Positions 1 to 10,037 are shown, counted from the stretch's first letter. The stretch: DNA of 64,000 bases from Nitrospira sp. (GCA_035968315.1 JAVYIN010000007.1:218996-282995), one strand, 5' to 3'. Made by a program: numbers and translations. Notes: a model not told the origin generated them from the sequence alone.

Positions 1-323
1 CGCGTGTGTTCATCGCCGAAGCCCTCAATCCGGCGACGATCGAGAAGGTCGGCATCGATGACGAAAAGAAATCGGCGCTGGTGGTCGTGGCCGATTCGCA
101 GCTGTCGCTGGCGATCGGCAAGAACGGCCAGAATGTCCGCCTGGCGGCTCGATTGACCGGCTGGAAGATCGATATTATCAGCGCGACCGAGTACGAGAAG
201 GAAAAAGTCGAGAGAGATAAAGAGATCAAAGCGGCCCTGGCTGAAGAGGCCGAAGCGCAGCGACTCCAGGAAGAAGCGCGGCAGGCTGCCAAGGCAGAAG
301 AAACCGAAACGACGACAAACTAG
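1..323 (+). CDS. nusA: Transcription termination/antitermination factor NusA, C-terminal part
   Basis: Only the last ~107 codons are in the window; the frame is open from its left edge. The residues around [14 protein letters not shown] and the KH motif in [14 protein letters not shown] match the second KH domain of NusA, the RNA-binding part that touches nascent transcripts at RNA polymerase. The protein then ends in a highly charged Glu/Lys-rich tail of about 50 residues. The infB start follows within 25 bases, the classic nusA-infB arrangement, so the two are surely co-transcribed. The N-terminal polymerase-binding and S1 domains lie outside the window. Confidence 0.95.
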   Translation, partial: RVFIAEALNPATIEKVGIDDEKKSALVVVADSQLSLAIGKNGQNVRLAARLTGWKIDIISATEYEKEKVERDKEIKAALAEEAEAQRLQEEARQAAKAEETETTTN

Positions 324-347
324 AATCGAGCACAACCAGTGACAGCT

Positions 348-2927
348 ATGCGCGTCTACGAACTTGCCAAGAAGCTGGGGATGGAGAACAAGGATCTCAT
401 CCCCGAACTGAAGAAAATGGGTGTGTCCGTCGCCTCCCATAGCAGCGCTCTTGACGAGGATACGGTTCACAAGGCGCTGGAAAAGCTCGGTGCGAAAGCG
501 AAGGGCATGGTCAAGTCAGGCAAGGCGGGGAGTGACGAGGCATCTGCAGCGGATCACCACGATGTGAGCCATGCTTCCAAGGGAGCTGGCGCCAAAGCGG
601 CGCATGTCGAGGAGGCGGCGAAGCCCGACAAGCGGCGCATCCTCATTAAGAAAAAGAAAGAGGATGAGCCGAGCGAGGGCGCGGTTGTGCCTGCTCCGAT
701 GAGCGAGGTGGAGAGCCATGCGGCTGCCGCAAGCAGCGTGTCTCCCGCTCAGGCCGAGCCTGCCGCGCATCCGGTCGTGAGCGAGCCGCCGCCGAGTCCG
801 GTGGCCGAGTTGCCGGAGTTGCCTGAGATCGGGACGATTCTCGCAGAGCCCCCCACGCCTCCCGTGGCGCCGGTGGCTGCCGCGGTGAAGCCGGCTGCCG
901 GTGCGCCTGGACCAATGACGGCATTGGAGGCGGCCGCTGCCAAGAAAAAGAGCCTGGCGCTTGAGGCCATCGAGGCTGAAGGGCTCAAAGAGAAGCTCAA
1001 GAAGGCGAAGAAGACTGGCCGGCCGAAAGACGAGCAGGATGTGAAGTTCCGCGAGGATGCCGCGCGTTGGGAAGACCTGCGGGCCATTCCTGCGGTGCAG
1101 CGCCGGGACGATCGGTCCAAGCATCTGCATCACGCTCAGCCGGGAGAGGTGACCAAGCCTCGCCGGAAGAGCGTCAAGGTGGCGCCGGGGACGACCGTCA
1201 AGGAATTTGCCGAGCTGATCGGTCAGCGCCCTGCCGACATCGTCAGAAAGCTGATGGAGATGGGGCAGATGCTCACCTTCAATCAGCCGATGAATATGGA
1301 TGCCGCGTCGATGATCGCCGATGAAGCCGGCGTCAAGATCGAAGTTTCCGTCGAAAAGGCCGGCGATGAGCTGTTGGAGCAAGTCGTGCAGGCGGGCAGT
1401 GGCGACGAGCTGTTGGTGCATCGTCCTCCGGTCGTCACGATCATGGGGCATGTGGACCACGGCAAGACCTCCCTGTTGGACGCGATCCGGCAAACCAACG
1501 TCGCGGAAGGCGAAGCGGGCGGCATCACGCAACACATCGGTGCCTATACCGTTTCCGTCAACGGGAAGCAGGTCACGTTCCTGGATACGCCGGGCCACGA
1601 AGCGTTCACGGCCATGCGGGCGCGCGGCGCGAAGGTGACGGATATCGTCATTCTGGTGGTGGCCGCCGACGATGGCGTCATGCCGCAGACGATCGAAGCC
1701 ATCCATCACGCCAAGGCCGCAGGCGTGCCGCTAATCGTAGCCATCAATAAAATCGACAAGCCGGGCGCCAATTCCGATCGCGTCAAGAATGCGTTGTCCG
1801 AGCACGGGCTGGTTTCCGAAGCCTGGGGCGGCGACACGATCATGGTGGAAGTGTCGGCCAAGCAGAAGACCGGGCTCGACAACCTTCTTGAAATGATTCT
1901 TTTGCAGTCCGAAGTGCTGGAGTTGAAGGCTGACCCCAATCGCCAAGCCAAGGGCACGGTGGTCGAGGCCAAGCTCGAACGGGGCCGCGGTCCCGTGGCG
2001 ACGGTGCTGGTTCAGAGTGGCACGCTCAAAGTCGGCGATGTATTCGTGGTCGGGTCATTCAGCGGCCGCGTGCGCGCCCTGCTCAATGACCGGGGCGTCA
2101 AAGTGCAGCAGGCCGGTCCTTCGATTCCTGTGGAGGTCAACGGCTTGCCCGGGGTGCCCTCCGCCGGCGATGTCTTCCAAGTGGTTTCCGATGAACGGGT
2201 GGCGCGCGAAATTGCCGACGAGCGGGCGCGGAAACAGCGGGCGGCGGATCTGGCCGGCCCGGCGAAGGTCTCGCTCGACGATTTGTTTGCCAAGATTCAA
2301 GAGGGGTCGGTCAAGGAACTGGCCATTGTCATCAAGGCCGATGTGCAGGGCTCATCCGAAGCGCTGGCGGGGGCGGTGGAAAAGCTGCCGACTCCGGCGG
2401 TCAGGCTGCGGGTCATTCACAACGGCGTGGGCGGCATTACGGAATCCGACATTCTGCTGGCGGCGGCCTCGCGGGCCATTATCATCGGCTTCAATGTGCG
2501 CCCGGAGCCGAAGGCGGCCTCGCTGGCTGAGCAGCAAGGCGTCGATATCCGGCTGTATACGATCATTTACGATGCGATTAACGATATCAAGGCGGCGATG
2601 GAAGGGTTGCTGGAGCCCACGCTCAAGGAGCGGGTCTTGGGCCGCGCCGAAGTCCGGCAGGTCTTTACCATTCCCAAGGCGGGAGTGGTGGCGGGCTCGT
2701 ATGTGGTTGACGGCACCATTTCGCGGGCTGCCGCCGGTGTGCGGGTCATCCGGGATAACGTGGTGGTGTATCAGGGCAAGCTCGGGTCGCTGCGCCGATT
2801 CAAAGATGACGTGCGCGAAGTGCAGCAGGGGTATGAGTGCGGTCTCAGCGTCGAAAATTTCAACGACGTGAAGGCCGGCGACGTGATCGAAGCCTATGCC
2901 ATCGACAAGGTTGCGGCGAAGCTCTAA
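348..2927 (+). CDS. infB: Translation initiation factor IF-2
   Basis: GTPase that brings initiator fMet-tRNA to the 30S subunit. With the ATG at 348 the protein has 859 residues. It opens with an IF2_N helix domain ([17 protein letters not shown]), followed by a long Ala/Pro/Lys-rich linker (about 60-230) and a second IF2_N-like segment. The G domain carries GHVDHGKT at 367-374, DTPGH at 413-417 and NKID at 467-470. Domains II, III and IV follow. A GTG nine bases upstream (339) is an alternative start; I prefer the ATG because family members begin with the MRVYELAK-type sequence. No strong Shine-Dalgarno is visible, consistent with coupling to nusA. Confidence 0.97.
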   Translation: MRVYELAKKLGMENKDLIPELKKMGVSVASHSSALDEDTVHKALEKLGAKAKGMVKSGKAGSDEASAADHHDVSHASKGAGAKAAHVEEAAKPDKRRILIKKKKEDEPSEGAVVPAPMSEVESHAAAASSVSPAQAEPAAHPVVSEPPPSPVAELPELPEIGTILAEPPTPPVAPVAAAVKPAAGAPGPMTALEAAAAKKKSLALEAIEAEGLKEKLKKAKKTGRPKDEQDVKFREDAARWEDLRAIPAVQRRDDRSKHLHHAQPGEVTKPRRKSVKVAPGTTVKEFAELIGQRPADIVRKLMEMGQMLTFNQPMNMDAASMIADEAGVKIEVSVEKAGDELLEQVVQAGSGDELLVHRPPVVTIMGHVDHGKTSLLDAIRQTNVAEGEAGGITQHIGAYTVSVNGKQVTFLDTPGHEAFTAMRARGAKVTDIVILVVAADDGVMPQTIEAIHHAKAAGVPLIVAINKIDKPGANSDRVKNALSEHGLVSEAWGGDTIMVEVSAKQKTGLDNLLEMILLQSEVLELKADPNRQAKGTVVEAKLERGRGPVATVLVQSGTLKVGDVFVVGSFSGRVRALLNDRGVKVQQAGPSIPVEVNGLPGVPSAGDVFQVVSDERVAREIADERARKQRAADLAGPAKVSLDDLFAKIQEGSVKELAIVIKADVQGSSEALAGAVEKLPTPAVRLRVIHNGVGGITESDILLAAASRAIIIGFNVRPEPKAASLAEQQGVDIRLYTIIYDAINDIKAAMEGLLEPTLKERVLGRAEVRQVFTIPKAGVVAGSYVVDGTISRAAAGVRVIRDNVVVYQGKLGSLRRFKDDVREVQQGYECGLSVENFNDVKAGDVIEAYAIDKVAAKL

Positions 2928-2960
2928 ACCGATCATCGGGCGGCTTGTGCGCGGATCATC

Positions 2961-3242
2961 ATGGTCGTTGGAGTCTGTACGGTCGAACTGTTCATTCATG
3001 AGAGTCAATCGCTCAAAGAGAAGCGGCAGGTTCTGCATAGTCTGAAAGACCGCTTGCGGGGAAAGTTCAATATTTCTCTGGCCGAGGTTGATGGCCAGGA
3101 TCTCTGGCAAAAAGCCGTGCTCGGCATGGCCTGTGTGGCCAACGACGGGACGCATGTGGAGCAGGTGTTGGAGCAGGTGTTGAACGTGATGAAGAGCATG
3201 CCGGCCATCGAAGTGGTGCGTGTGCACCGGGAGCTGCTGTAG
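2961..3242 (+). CDS. DUF503 (YlxP-like) protein
   Basis: A 93-residue protein whose beginning (VVGVCTVELFIHESQSLKEK) and the following stretch with KDRLRGKFNISLAEVD match the DUF503/YlxP family. These small ferredoxin-fold proteins are usually encoded between infB and rbfA in diverse bacteria. The exact role is not established; position ties it to ribosome assembly or translation. It sits 33 bases after infB and 5 bases before the longest rbfA frame, so it belongs to the same transcript. Length is normal for the family. Confidence 0.9.
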   Translation: MVVGVCTVELFIHESQSLKEKRQVLHSLKDRLRGKFNISLAEVDGQDLWQKAVLGMACVANDGTHVEQVLEQVLNVMKSMPAIEVVRVHRELL

Positions 3243-3247
3243 TCTGC

Positions 3248-3715
3248 ATGGGCGCGACGGTGGCGTATGAGGCGGCGCGTCAGGCCGGCGAAGGAATGAT
3301 GTCGAAGTCAACGTACAAGCGGGCCGACCGGGTGGCCGACCAGATTCGGATGGAAGTGGCGGACATCTTGATGCGCAAGATCAAGGATCCGCGCGTGCGA
3401 ACGGTGACGGTCACCGATGTCGAGCTGACGGCGGATTTGCGGATTGCCTACGTCTTTGTCACGACCATGGAGCAGGATGCCGCCGAACGCGATGTGTTCG
3501 CCGGATTATCCAAGGCCAGCGGATTTGTGCGGGCCGAGCTGGGCCGGCGCTTGACGCTCCGCTATCTGCCGGAAATTGTGTTCAAGAAAGATATGACCGG
3601 CCCGCGCGGGGACCGGGTGTTGAAGCTGTTGGATGAACTGCACGTCGACGATGAGCCGATGGGCGCGTCAGGTGTCGCGGGGTTGCCTGTCCCTCCGGCG
3701 GGAACGGTTTCATGA
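3248..3715 (+). CDS. rbfA: Ribosome-binding factor A
   Basis: Single KH-fold protein that assists late 30S maturation and processing of the 16S rRNA 5' end. The core TYKRADRVADQIRMEVADIL, then KDPRVRTVTVTDVELTADL and GRRLTLRYLPEIVF, is diagnostic. The longest frame starts at ATG 3248 (155 residues), but the first 16 residues do not resemble RbfA. ATG 3296 or ATG 3299 is plausible, although the AAGGA at 3291-3295 lies almost against them. A ~20-residue tail follows the KH fold. The stop overlaps the truB start by four bases (ATGA), implying translational coupling. Confidence 0.93.
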   Translation: MGATVAYEAARQAGEGMMSKSTYKRADRVADQIRMEVADILMRKIKDPRVRTVTVTDVELTADLRIAYVFVTTMEQDAAERDVFAGLSKASGFVRAELGRRLTLRYLPEIVFKKDMTGPRGDRVLKLLDELHVDDEPMGASGVAGLPVPPAGTVS

Positions 3716-4659
3716 CGGCGTCGATCGATATGATGGCCCAGACCGGCATTGCCGACGGCGTGTTGATTGTGAACAAGGAAGCCGGTTGGACGTCGCACGA
3801 TGTCGTGGCCAAGGTGCGGGGATTGTTGGGCGGCGCCAAGGTCGGTCATGCGGGGACGCTGGATCCGGCTGCCACCGGTGTCTTGCCCTTGCTGATCGGG
3901 CGGGCCACGCGGATAGCGGAATATTTGGTCGGATGGGATAAGGAATATCGTGCGGTCCTGCGCCTGGGGGAAACCACGGACACGCAGGATGCGACCGGGA
4001 CGGTGTTGCAGCGGGTCGAGACGGACGGAGTCAGTTCCGAATCCCTGCGGGACACGGTCGCGCGCTTTGTTGGGCCGCAAAAGCAACTGCCGCCGATGTA
4101 TTCGGCGGTGAAAATCGCCGGGCGGCCGCTCTATAAGTCGGCGAGGGCCGGACAAACCGTCGAGCGGACCGAGCGTGACATCGTGATCCATGCGCTTGAC
4201 GTGCTGGCCGTGGATGGGCGGGACATCACGCTCCGGGTCGTCTGCTCGAAGGGCACTTATATCCGGACGTTGTGCGCCGATATGGGGGAGGCCCTGGGTG
4301 TCGGCGGACATTTGTTGTCGCTGGAGCGCCGCCGAGTCGGAGCGATGTCAATCGACCAGGCGCTGACGGTTGAGCAGATTGCCGCACAGCTGGCGATCGG
4401 CACGTTGGGTCAGCAGGTCTGGACGCTGGATCGCGTCCTCGATCAATTGCCGCTGTGTACGGTCAGCGAGCAGGATGCGTCCCGTGTCTTACATGGCGCC
4501 CCGATTTCGCCGGCGGGATGGAGCGGCGTCGCTGAGCCAAGCACGATCAGAATCAAGGATGGACAGGGGCGGTTGTTGGCGATCGGCACCTATGATCCCC
4601 AGACGAAAGGGCCGATCAAAGTGCAAAAAGTGTTAGTCGATATCGGATCACTCAATTGA
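3712..4659 (+). CDS. truB: tRNA pseudouridine(55) synthase TruB
   Basis: Makes pseudouridine 55 in the T-loop of elongator tRNAs. The catalytic motif [16 protein letters not shown] places the nucleophilic Asp at residue 51. [18 protein letters not shown] and the RIKDG-type C-terminal PUA-like part follow. At 315 residues the length is normal. The ATG at 3712 overlaps the rbfA stop by four bases; rpsO begins 25 bases after its stop. Classic infB-rbfA-truB-rpsO order supports the call. Confidence 0.97.
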   Translation: MTASIDMMAQTGIADGVLIVNKEAGWTSHDVVAKVRGLLGGAKVGHAGTLDPAATGVLPLLIGRATRIAEYLVGWDKEYRAVLRLGETTDTQDATGTVLQRVETDGVSSESLRDTVARFVGPQKQLPPMYSAVKIAGRPLYKSARAGQTVERTERDIVIHALDVLAVDGRDITLRVVCSKGTYIRTLCADMGEALGVGGHLLSLERRRVGAMSIDQALTVEQIAAQLAIGTLGQQVWTLDRVLDQLPLCTVSEQDASRVLHGAPISPAGWSGVAEPSTIRIKDGQGRLLAIGTYDPQTKGPIKVQKVLVDIGSLN

Positions 4660-4684
4660 AGAGGAGCGAGGAGGAGTCGTAACC

Positions 4685-4954
4685 ATGGCATTGTTAAAAG
4701 AAGCAAAAACCGAATTGATCAAGCAGTACCGGCAGCACGATACGGATTCCGGATCTCCGGAAGTGCAGATTGCCGTGCTGACCAACCGGATCACCTATCT
4801 GACCGAGCATTTCAAGACGCACAAGAAGGACCACCACTCACGGCGCGGTCTCTTGCAGCTGGTCGGCCGCCGCCGCCGGTTGCTTGATTATCTGCGCGGT
4901 GTGGATGAGGCCCGCTATCGGGCGGTCATCGAACGGTTGGGTATTCGTAAGTAG
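4685..4954 (+). CDS. rpsO: 30S ribosomal protein S15
   Basis: An 89-residue helical protein binding the central domain of 16S rRNA. The segments DTGSPEVQ-like (here [18 protein letters not shown]), [19 protein letters not shown] and [20 protein letters not shown] are highly conserved. A Shine-Dalgarno-like GAGGAG lies upstream of the ATG. It is followed by a 142-base spacer with a strong stem-loop and then pnp, as in many bacteria. Confidence 0.98.
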   Translation: MALLKEAKTELIKQYRQHDTDSGSPEVQIAVLTNRITYLTEHFKTHKKDHHSRRGLLQLVGRRRRLLDYLRGVDEARYRAVIERLGIRK

Positions 4955-4975
4955 CCAGGAGAGAGACGGACGCAA

Positions 4976-5005
4976 GCCGCTGCCGCGCAAATGTGCGGCA
5001 GCGGC
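4976..5005 (+). promoter_or_regulatory. Perfect stem-loop between rpsO and pnp
   Basis: GCCGCTGCCGC at 4976-4986 and GCGGCAGCGGC at 4995-5005 form an 11-bp perfect stem around an 8-base loop. There is no T-run after it, so it is not a standard intrinsic terminator. In E. coli a hairpin at this same place is cut by RNase III and mediates PNPase autoregulation. Position makes an RNA-processing role plausible here; that is inference. Confidence 0.6.
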
Positions 5006-5096
5006 AATGACTGTCGCACAGGTGAACACGGAGATGCGCTTGCGCGCGAGCGTATCTCTGTGGGCATCTGTGGGACCAAACGGGAGGAGACCATAG

Positions 5097-7214
5097 ATGG
5101 TACATGTCGTTGAACTGGAGATTGCGGGCCGCACGTTGCGGCTCGAAACAGGCCGGGTGGCCAAGCAAGCCGACGGATCGATTTGGGCGTCGTATGGCGA
5201 CACCGTCATCCTGGCAACCGCGGTGGCGGCGCAGACCGCCAAGCCGGGCATCGATTTTTTGCCCCTCACGGTCGATTATCAGGAAAAGGCTTATGCGGCC
5301 GGGAAAATTCCTGGCGGCTATTTCAAGCGCGAGGGCCGGCCGGCCGAGAAGGAAGTACTGACCAGCCGCTTGATCGATCGTCCGCTCCGTCCGCTGTTCC
5401 CCGAAGGCTATTACTTTGAAACGCAGGTCATCGCCTCGGTGCTGTCTGCCGATAAGACGGGCTCCTCGGATGTCATCGGCATCACGGCGGCGTCGGCGGC
5501 GTTGTCCATCTCGAACATTCCCTTCAACGGTCCGGTTGCCGGTGTGAAGATCGGCCGGGTGAACGGCCAATTCATCGTGAACCCCGATTTGGAGACGCTG
5601 GAAAAGAGCGAGCTGCATTTAGTGGTGGCGGGCACCGCGGATGCCATCATGATGGTTGAAGCGGGCGCCAATGAACTGCCCGAGGCCACGATGCTGGAAG
5701 CGCTGGTCTTGGCCCATGCCGAGATCAAGAAAATCGTCGCCAAGATTACCGAGCTGGCGAAGATGGTCGGAAACAAGAAGCGCGAAGTGAAGGTCGAGGC
5801 GATCGATCCGGCGTTGGCCGCCAAAGTAAAAGCGTTGGTAGCGCAGCCCATTCGCGACGCGATCATGATCCCCAACAAGTCGGCCCGTCAGGAGAGGCTG
5901 GACGCTGTCATGGCCGAGGCGGTCGAGAAATTCAAGAATCCTGACGAGCCCACCAGTGAGCGGCACATCAAGATCGTGTTCCACGGATTGGAGTACACCG
6001 AAGTCCGGAACATGATTCTGGAGAAGCAGTCGCGCGCTGACGGGCGGGGACCGGCGGACATCCGGCCGATTACTTGCGAAGTCAACGCATTGCCGCGGGC
6101 GCATGGATCCGCCATTTTCACGCGCGGCGAAACGCAGAGCCTTGCGGTCGTCACGCTGGGCACCACGGACGACGAGCAGCGCATCGACGCCCTGGAGGGC
6201 GAATACATGCGCACCTTCATGCTGCATTACAATTTCCCGCCGTTCAGTGTCGGCGAGGCGCGGCCGCTTCGGTCTCCGGGCCGGCGCGAAGTCGGGCACG
6301 GGGCGCTGGCGGAACGCGCGTTGAAGCCGGTCATTCCGGGCAAAGACGTGTTTCCCTATACATTGCGCATTGTCTCTGAAATCCTGGAGTCCAACGGATC
6401 CTCCTCCATGGCGACGGTCTGCGGCGGCACCTTGGCGATGATGGATGCCGGTGTGCCGATCAAGGAACCGGTAGCCGGTATTGCGATGGGGCTGATCAAG
6501 GAAGGCGACGGGGTCATCATTCTGTCCGATATTCTCGGGCTGGAAGATCACCTGGGCGATATGGACTTCAAGGTCTGCGGCACCAAGAATGGCGTTACGG
6601 CCTTGCAGATGGATATTAAGATCGGCGGGATTACGACGGCCTTGATGCAGCAGGCGCTGGAGCAGGCTCGCGTCGGACGGCTCCATATTCTGAGTTGCAT
6701 GGCCAAGGCGTTGACCGGTCCGCGCACGAACCTCTCCGCGTTCGCGCCTCGTATTTTCACGATGAAGGTCAAGCAGGACAAGATCCGGGACATCATCGGC
6801 CAGGGCGGCAAGACGATTCGCGCGATTCAGGCCGACTGTGGCGTCAAGATCAATATCGAAGACACGGGCATCGTGACGATTGCGTCATCCGATGAAGCGT
6901 CGCTCCAAAAGGCGAAAGATACGATCGGCCGCCTGACCGAGGAAGTGGAAGTCGGCAAGATCTACATGGGTACCGTCAGGAAGATCATGGATTTCGGCGC
7001 ATTCGTCGAAGTGCTGCCGGGCACCGATGGATTGGTGCACATCTCGCAACTGGCGCACCATCGCGTGAAAGCCGTGGCGGATGAAGTCGCCGAAGGCGAT
7101 CAGATCATGGTGAAGGTCATGGAAATCGACAAGCAGGGGAAGATCCGGCTGAGCCGGAAGGAAACCATGCCTGCGCCGGCCGGAAGCCCGGCGAAAGAAC
7201 CATCGGCTGAGTAG
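5097..7214 (+). CDS. pnp: Polyribonucleotide nucleotidyltransferase (PNPase)
   Basis: Trimeric 3'-5' phosphorolytic exoribonuclease of the RNA degradosome. The 705-residue protein shows two RNase PH domains (TSRLIDRPLRPLFPEGYYF in the first; RADGRGPADIRPI and LRSPGRREVGHGALAERAL in the second), the helical linker, a KH domain (IRDIIGQGGKTIRAIQADCG) and a C-terminal S1 domain (GTVRKIMDFGAFVEVLPGTD). GGGAGGAG lies a few bases before the ATG, a strong ribosome site that fixes the start. The M16 peptidase gene follows after five bases. Confidence 0.98.
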   Translation: MVHVVELEIAGRTLRLETGRVAKQADGSIWASYGDTVILATAVAAQTAKPGIDFLPLTVDYQEKAYAAGKIPGGYFKREGRPAEKEVLTSRLIDRPLRPLFPEGYYFETQVIASVLSADKTGSSDVIGITAASAALSISNIPFNGPVAGVKIGRVNGQFIVNPDLETLEKSELHLVVAGTADAIMMVEAGANELPEATMLEALVLAHAEIKKIVAKITELAKMVGNKKREVKVEAIDPALAAKVKALVAQPIRDAIMIPNKSARQERLDAVMAEAVEKFKNPDEPTSERHIKIVFHGLEYTEVRNMILEKQSRADGRGPADIRPITCEVNALPRAHGSAIFTRGETQSLAVVTLGTTDDEQRIDALEGEYMRTFMLHYNFPPFSVGEARPLRSPGRREVGHGALAERALKPVIPGKDVFPYTLRIVSEILESNGSSSMATVCGGTLAMMDAGVPIKEPVAGIAMGLIKEGDGVIILSDILGLEDHLGDMDFKVCGTKNGVTALQMDIKIGGITTALMQQALEQARVGRLHILSCMAKALTGPRTNLSAFAPRIFTMKVKQDKIRDIIGQGGKTIRAIQADCGVKINIEDTGIVTIASSDEASLQKAKDTIGRLTEEVEVGKIYMGTVRKIMDFGAFVEVLPGTDGLVHISQLAHHRVKAVADEVAEGDQIMVKVMEIDKQGKIRLSRKETMPAPAGSPAKEPSAE

Positions 7215-7219
7215 CGCTC

Positions 7220-8473
7220 TTGTATCGCAAGCTCATTCTGGATAACGGGATCCGCTTGGTCAGCGAGCGGATCCCGACTCTCAAGTCCGTCACGGTCGGC
7301 ATGTGGGTGAATGCCGGATCCCGCGACGAACAACCCTCGCAAGCCGGGTACTCTCATTTCATCGAACATATGTTTTTCAAAGGCACGGCCACCCGGTCGG
7401 CCACGGACATCTCCCGCGAGATCGACGCGTTGGGTGGAGAGTTAAACGCCTTCACGACGCGTGAGACGACGACATTCTACGTCAAAGTGCTCGATCAGCA
7501 TCTCTCGCAGGCGCTGGCGCTGCTCTCCGATCTCTTCCACCACTCCCGATTCGGCGCCAAGGAAATCGAAAAAGAAAAGCAGGTCGTGATCGAAGAGATC
7601 CGGATGGTGCAGGATGATCCGGAAGATCTCGTGCAGGACCTGCATACCAGCCAGGTGATGGGCGCGCATCCGCTCGGCAGGCCGATTTTGGGCGAGGAAG
7701 CGGTCATCGGTTCCCTGCGGCGGCACGACCTGCTCGACTACATGGCTATGCATTACCGGCCTCAGGATATTGTGATTGCGGTGGCGGGGAGTTTCGATCA
7801 GCGCCGTTTGGAGCAGATCATCGTGCGGGAGTTCGACCGCCGAGGGCGCGTGGATACGATGGCCGCGCCGCCTCGCCGATCGCCGGAGATCCATGGTGGC
7901 GTCGTGCTGCAGCGCAAGCAGCTGGAGCAGGTGCATCTCTGCATCGGACTCAAGGGAGTTGCTGCCGGCCATAAAGACCGGTATGCCCTCTATGTGTTGA
8001 ATAGTATTTTGGGCGGCAGTGTGAGTTCCCGGCTCTTTCAAGAAGTCAGGGAAAAGCGCGGCTTGGCCTACTCCATCTATTCCTATCTGTCTGGCTATTC
8101 CGATGGCGGAACTGTGACGGTCTATGCCGGAACCAGGCAGAAGGAAGTGGAGCGGGTGGTGGAACTGATTCGCCGCGAAATCCGGAGTATGGCAAAAAAA
8201 GGGATCACTCGCGACGAGTTGCGCCGGACGAAGGATCAGATGAAGGGCAGCCTCATGCTGAGCCTGGAGAGTTCGCACAGCCGCATGAATAAGCTGGCCA
8301 AGGATGAACTGATCAAAGGCGTGCATACCACCTTGGATCACATGATTCGCGATATCGATGCGGTGACAATGAAGCAAGTTAGTCGAGTGGCGGAAGAACT
8401 ATTCGACGAAAACACGCTCGCGATTACTGGACTGGGGCCACTTTCTCAGCAGCAAATCCGGCATCTAAGATGA
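7220..8473 (+). CDS. M16-family zinc metallopeptidase (mitochondrial processing peptidase-like)
   Basis: A 417-residue insulinase-type peptidase. The inverted zinc motif HFIEH is at 46-50 and the downstream Glu pair (VIEEIRM) is at 125-126. The C-terminal half carries GLAYSIYSYLSGYSDGG, typical of the second M16 domain, so this is a full-length active-looking copy. It probably starts at TTG 7220, since no ATG precedes the conserved YRKLILDNGIRLVSE. A pnp-M16 pair is common in bacteria; YmxG in Bacillus is the usual analogue. Substrate unknown. Confidence 0.92.
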   Translation: MYRKLILDNGIRLVSERIPTLKSVTVGMWVNAGSRDEQPSQAGYSHFIEHMFFKGTATRSATDISREIDALGGELNAFTTRETTTFYVKVLDQHLSQALALLSDLFHHSRFGAKEIEKEKQVVIEEIRMVQDDPEDLVQDLHTSQVMGAHPLGRPILGEEAVIGSLRRHDLLDYMAMHYRPQDIVIAVAGSFDQRRLEQIIVREFDRRGRVDTMAAPPRRSPEIHGGVVLQRKQLEQVHLCIGLKGVAAGHKDRYALYVLNSILGGSVSSRLFQEVREKRGLAYSIYSYLSGYSDGGTVTVYAGTRQKEVERVVELIRREIRSMAKKGITRDELRRTKDQMKGSLMLSLESSHSRMNKLAKDELIKGVHTTLDHMIRDIDAVTMKQVSRVAEELFDENTLAITGLGPLSQQQIRHLR

Positions 8474-8594
8474 GAGTTTTTTAATGGGCGAGTTATATTA
8501 GAAAGGTTGCAGGGCTCAAGAATACATCATACATCGTTGTTATTATTTATATTTATCTGTGGATTGCAAATTTTAATCTTCGTGAAACAATCCC

Positions 8595-8623
8595 TTGACT
8601 CTCATGTGCCGATTCAGTAACAT
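8595..8623 (+). promoter_or_regulatory. Sigma70-type promoter for the exported-protein pair
   Basis: TTGACT (8595-8600), a 17-base spacer and TAACAT (8618-8623) fit a housekeeping promoter. It lies in an unusually AT-rich 270-base gap and would give a leader of about 115 bases before the ATG at 8747. No other strong candidate is visible in the gap. Confidence 0.6.
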
Positions 8624-8746
8624 TGCCACGTTTTCGTGATACTCCGATATGAATGAGCAAAATCCGTATTTATTCGGTTGTGCTGAATTCATCGTCATCA
8701 ACGTAAAGGTTCAGAGGTTGTTAACTTTATGAAGGAGGGACTAGGT

Positions 8747-9256
8747 ATGAAGAGGGTCGTAGTTCTAGCCGCCGTTGCAGTGTTTTCTGTTCTCGGCTTG
8801 CTAGCGGCCGAATTTGCCGTAGCCGCCGATGCCCCAGCTGGGGGTGGTCCTGCCACCGACGTTGTCGGAGGCAGAGTCTTGAAGGGCGAAGCCGCCAAGA
8901 CGCTTCAGGGCCGTGTCTGGTCACAGTGGGCCGACAATCCAGACGGAGAGCTCTTGTTCGGAATTCAGTATTGGAACACCGGGGATCCTGCTTCAGGGAC
9001 TCCTGCCGGCCGTTCTTCAACGATGATGGATGTGAAGCCGCCGGATCCTTTGGTGACCTGCTGCGGATGGGGCTTTGTGGGCGGGACCGATAAGAACAAT
9101 GCGTATGCCGGCTGGTACCATGCCGCGACGACGGTTCGTTTGGCTGTGAAGGACAAGGCGTTGATGGACCAGATCATCAAGGCTGCGCAGGAACTCGTAG
9201 CCATGGAAGTGACTTTGGATGGCCGGACGATTACCGGTTTCAAGGTCCTCAAGTAA
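8747..9256 (+). CDS. Exported protein of unknown function
   Basis: I do not recognise this 169-residue protein. The ATG at 8747 is chosen because a strong GGAGG (8734-8738) lies at correct spacing; an in-frame ATG at 8729 would put the site inside the gene. The N-terminus (MKRVVVLAAVAVFSVLGLLA) is a clear Sec signal peptide, cleaved probably near AVAADA. The mature part has a vicinal Cys pair (LVTCCGWGF), several Trp/Gly/Tyr motifs and no obvious metal motif. It is the first gene of a two-gene unit with its own promoter and terminator. Confidence 0.8.
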   Translation: MKRVVVLAAVAVFSVLGLLAAEFAVAADAPAGGGPATDVVGGRVLKGEAAKTLQGRVWSQWADNPDGELLFGIQYWNTGDPASGTPAGRSSTMMDVKPPDPLVTCCGWGFVGGTDKNNAYAGWYHAATTVRLAVKDKALMDQIIKAAQELVAMEVTLDGRTITGFKVLK

Positions 9257-9307
9257 TCGATATCATCACGCTATCATTCTTTCATGTTGTTGAAGGAGGA
9301 TTCGATT

Positions 9308-9976
9308 ATGAAGCTTCAGAAGCAGGGCGGGGCCATTTTGGCAGCCGTTGCGCTGGTAGTCGGCATGGCTTCCACCGCATTGGCCATCGAAGCATTTCAG
9401 GAACGGTTTGAGTGGGGAGATATGAGCAAGCCCACGACGATCACCGGTCGGGTGATTGTGCTCGATCATTATGATGAAGCGGTCTGGATCAACGTCGCGG
9501 TGTTCGGCGGCAACGCCGAGAGCGGCCTCTGGTGGCAGAAAGTTCATCCGGGCAAGACCTTGAAGTTCTATGCTGACAAGGGTGCCTGGGAAGAGCTGAA
9601 GAAGATGGGCCGTCCGCATGCGGGCCCTGCCGCTGCCAAGGAAGTGCCTCCGGGCAGCACCACCGATCTGATCGAGTTTGTCGCGACGGAAACCGAGCAG
9701 AACCACCGGGTGATCTCTTCCGTGAAGCGGCTTCCGGAAGTGGCCGGTGCTCCTGGCAAGACGCTCAGCATCTCTGCGCTCCGCTTGAAGGAGTGCCAGG
9801 GGAAGAGCCAGGCTGATGCTGGTTGCGCCGCAGCGGTGCAACAGCTCAACACCTCGCCCAAGTCTCCGGATGGAGCGAGCTTGGCGCAGCAGTATGATGT
9901 GATGGCACCAGGCGGGCAGACCTTCGGTGGTTTGATTCCCTGGGAGGCGAAGTACAATTTGCCGGGCGGTCACTGA
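9308..9976 (+). CDS. Exported protein of unknown function
   Basis: A 222-residue protein I do not recognise. AAGGAGG a few bases before ATG 9308 fixes the start. The signal peptide runs to about ASTALA. The mature protein begins IEAFQERFEWGDMSKPTTIT, followed by a short beta-rich stretch (GRVIVLDHYDEAVWINVAVF). It has two Cys (KECQGKSQADAGC) that could form a disulfide. Co-transcribed with the preceding exported gene and followed directly by a strong terminator; high-quality ribosome sites in both genes suggest abundant products. Function cannot be assigned. Confidence 0.8.
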   Translation: MKLQKQGGAILAAVALVVGMASTALAIEAFQERFEWGDMSKPTTITGRVIVLDHYDEAVWINVAVFGGNAESGLWWQKVHPGKTLKFYADKGAWEELKKMGRPHAGPAAAKEVPPGSTTDLIEFVATETEQNHRVISSVKRLPEVAGAPGKTLSISALRLKECQGKSQADAGCAAAVQQLNTSPKSPDGASLAQQYDVMAPGGQTFGGLIPWEAKYNLPGGH

Positions 9977-9996
9977 TCTAGTTTCTGTGTGATGAA

Positions 9997-10037
9997 GAGG
10001 CGGTCACTCCTTGTGGGGTGACCGCCTCTTTCTTTTT
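9997..10037 (+). terminator. Rho-independent terminator
   Basis: A 14-bp stem (GAGGCGGTCACTCC with GGGGTGACCGCCTC, one G-T pair) closes a 4-base TTGT loop and is followed by TTTCTTTTT. It ends the two-gene exported-protein unit and separates it from the convergent minus-strand genes. Confidence 0.93.

Noticed and set aside
516-1709. Long open frame on the minus strand inside infB
   Set aside because: It is the shadow of a GC-rich gene; infB on the plus strand has complete conserved motifs.
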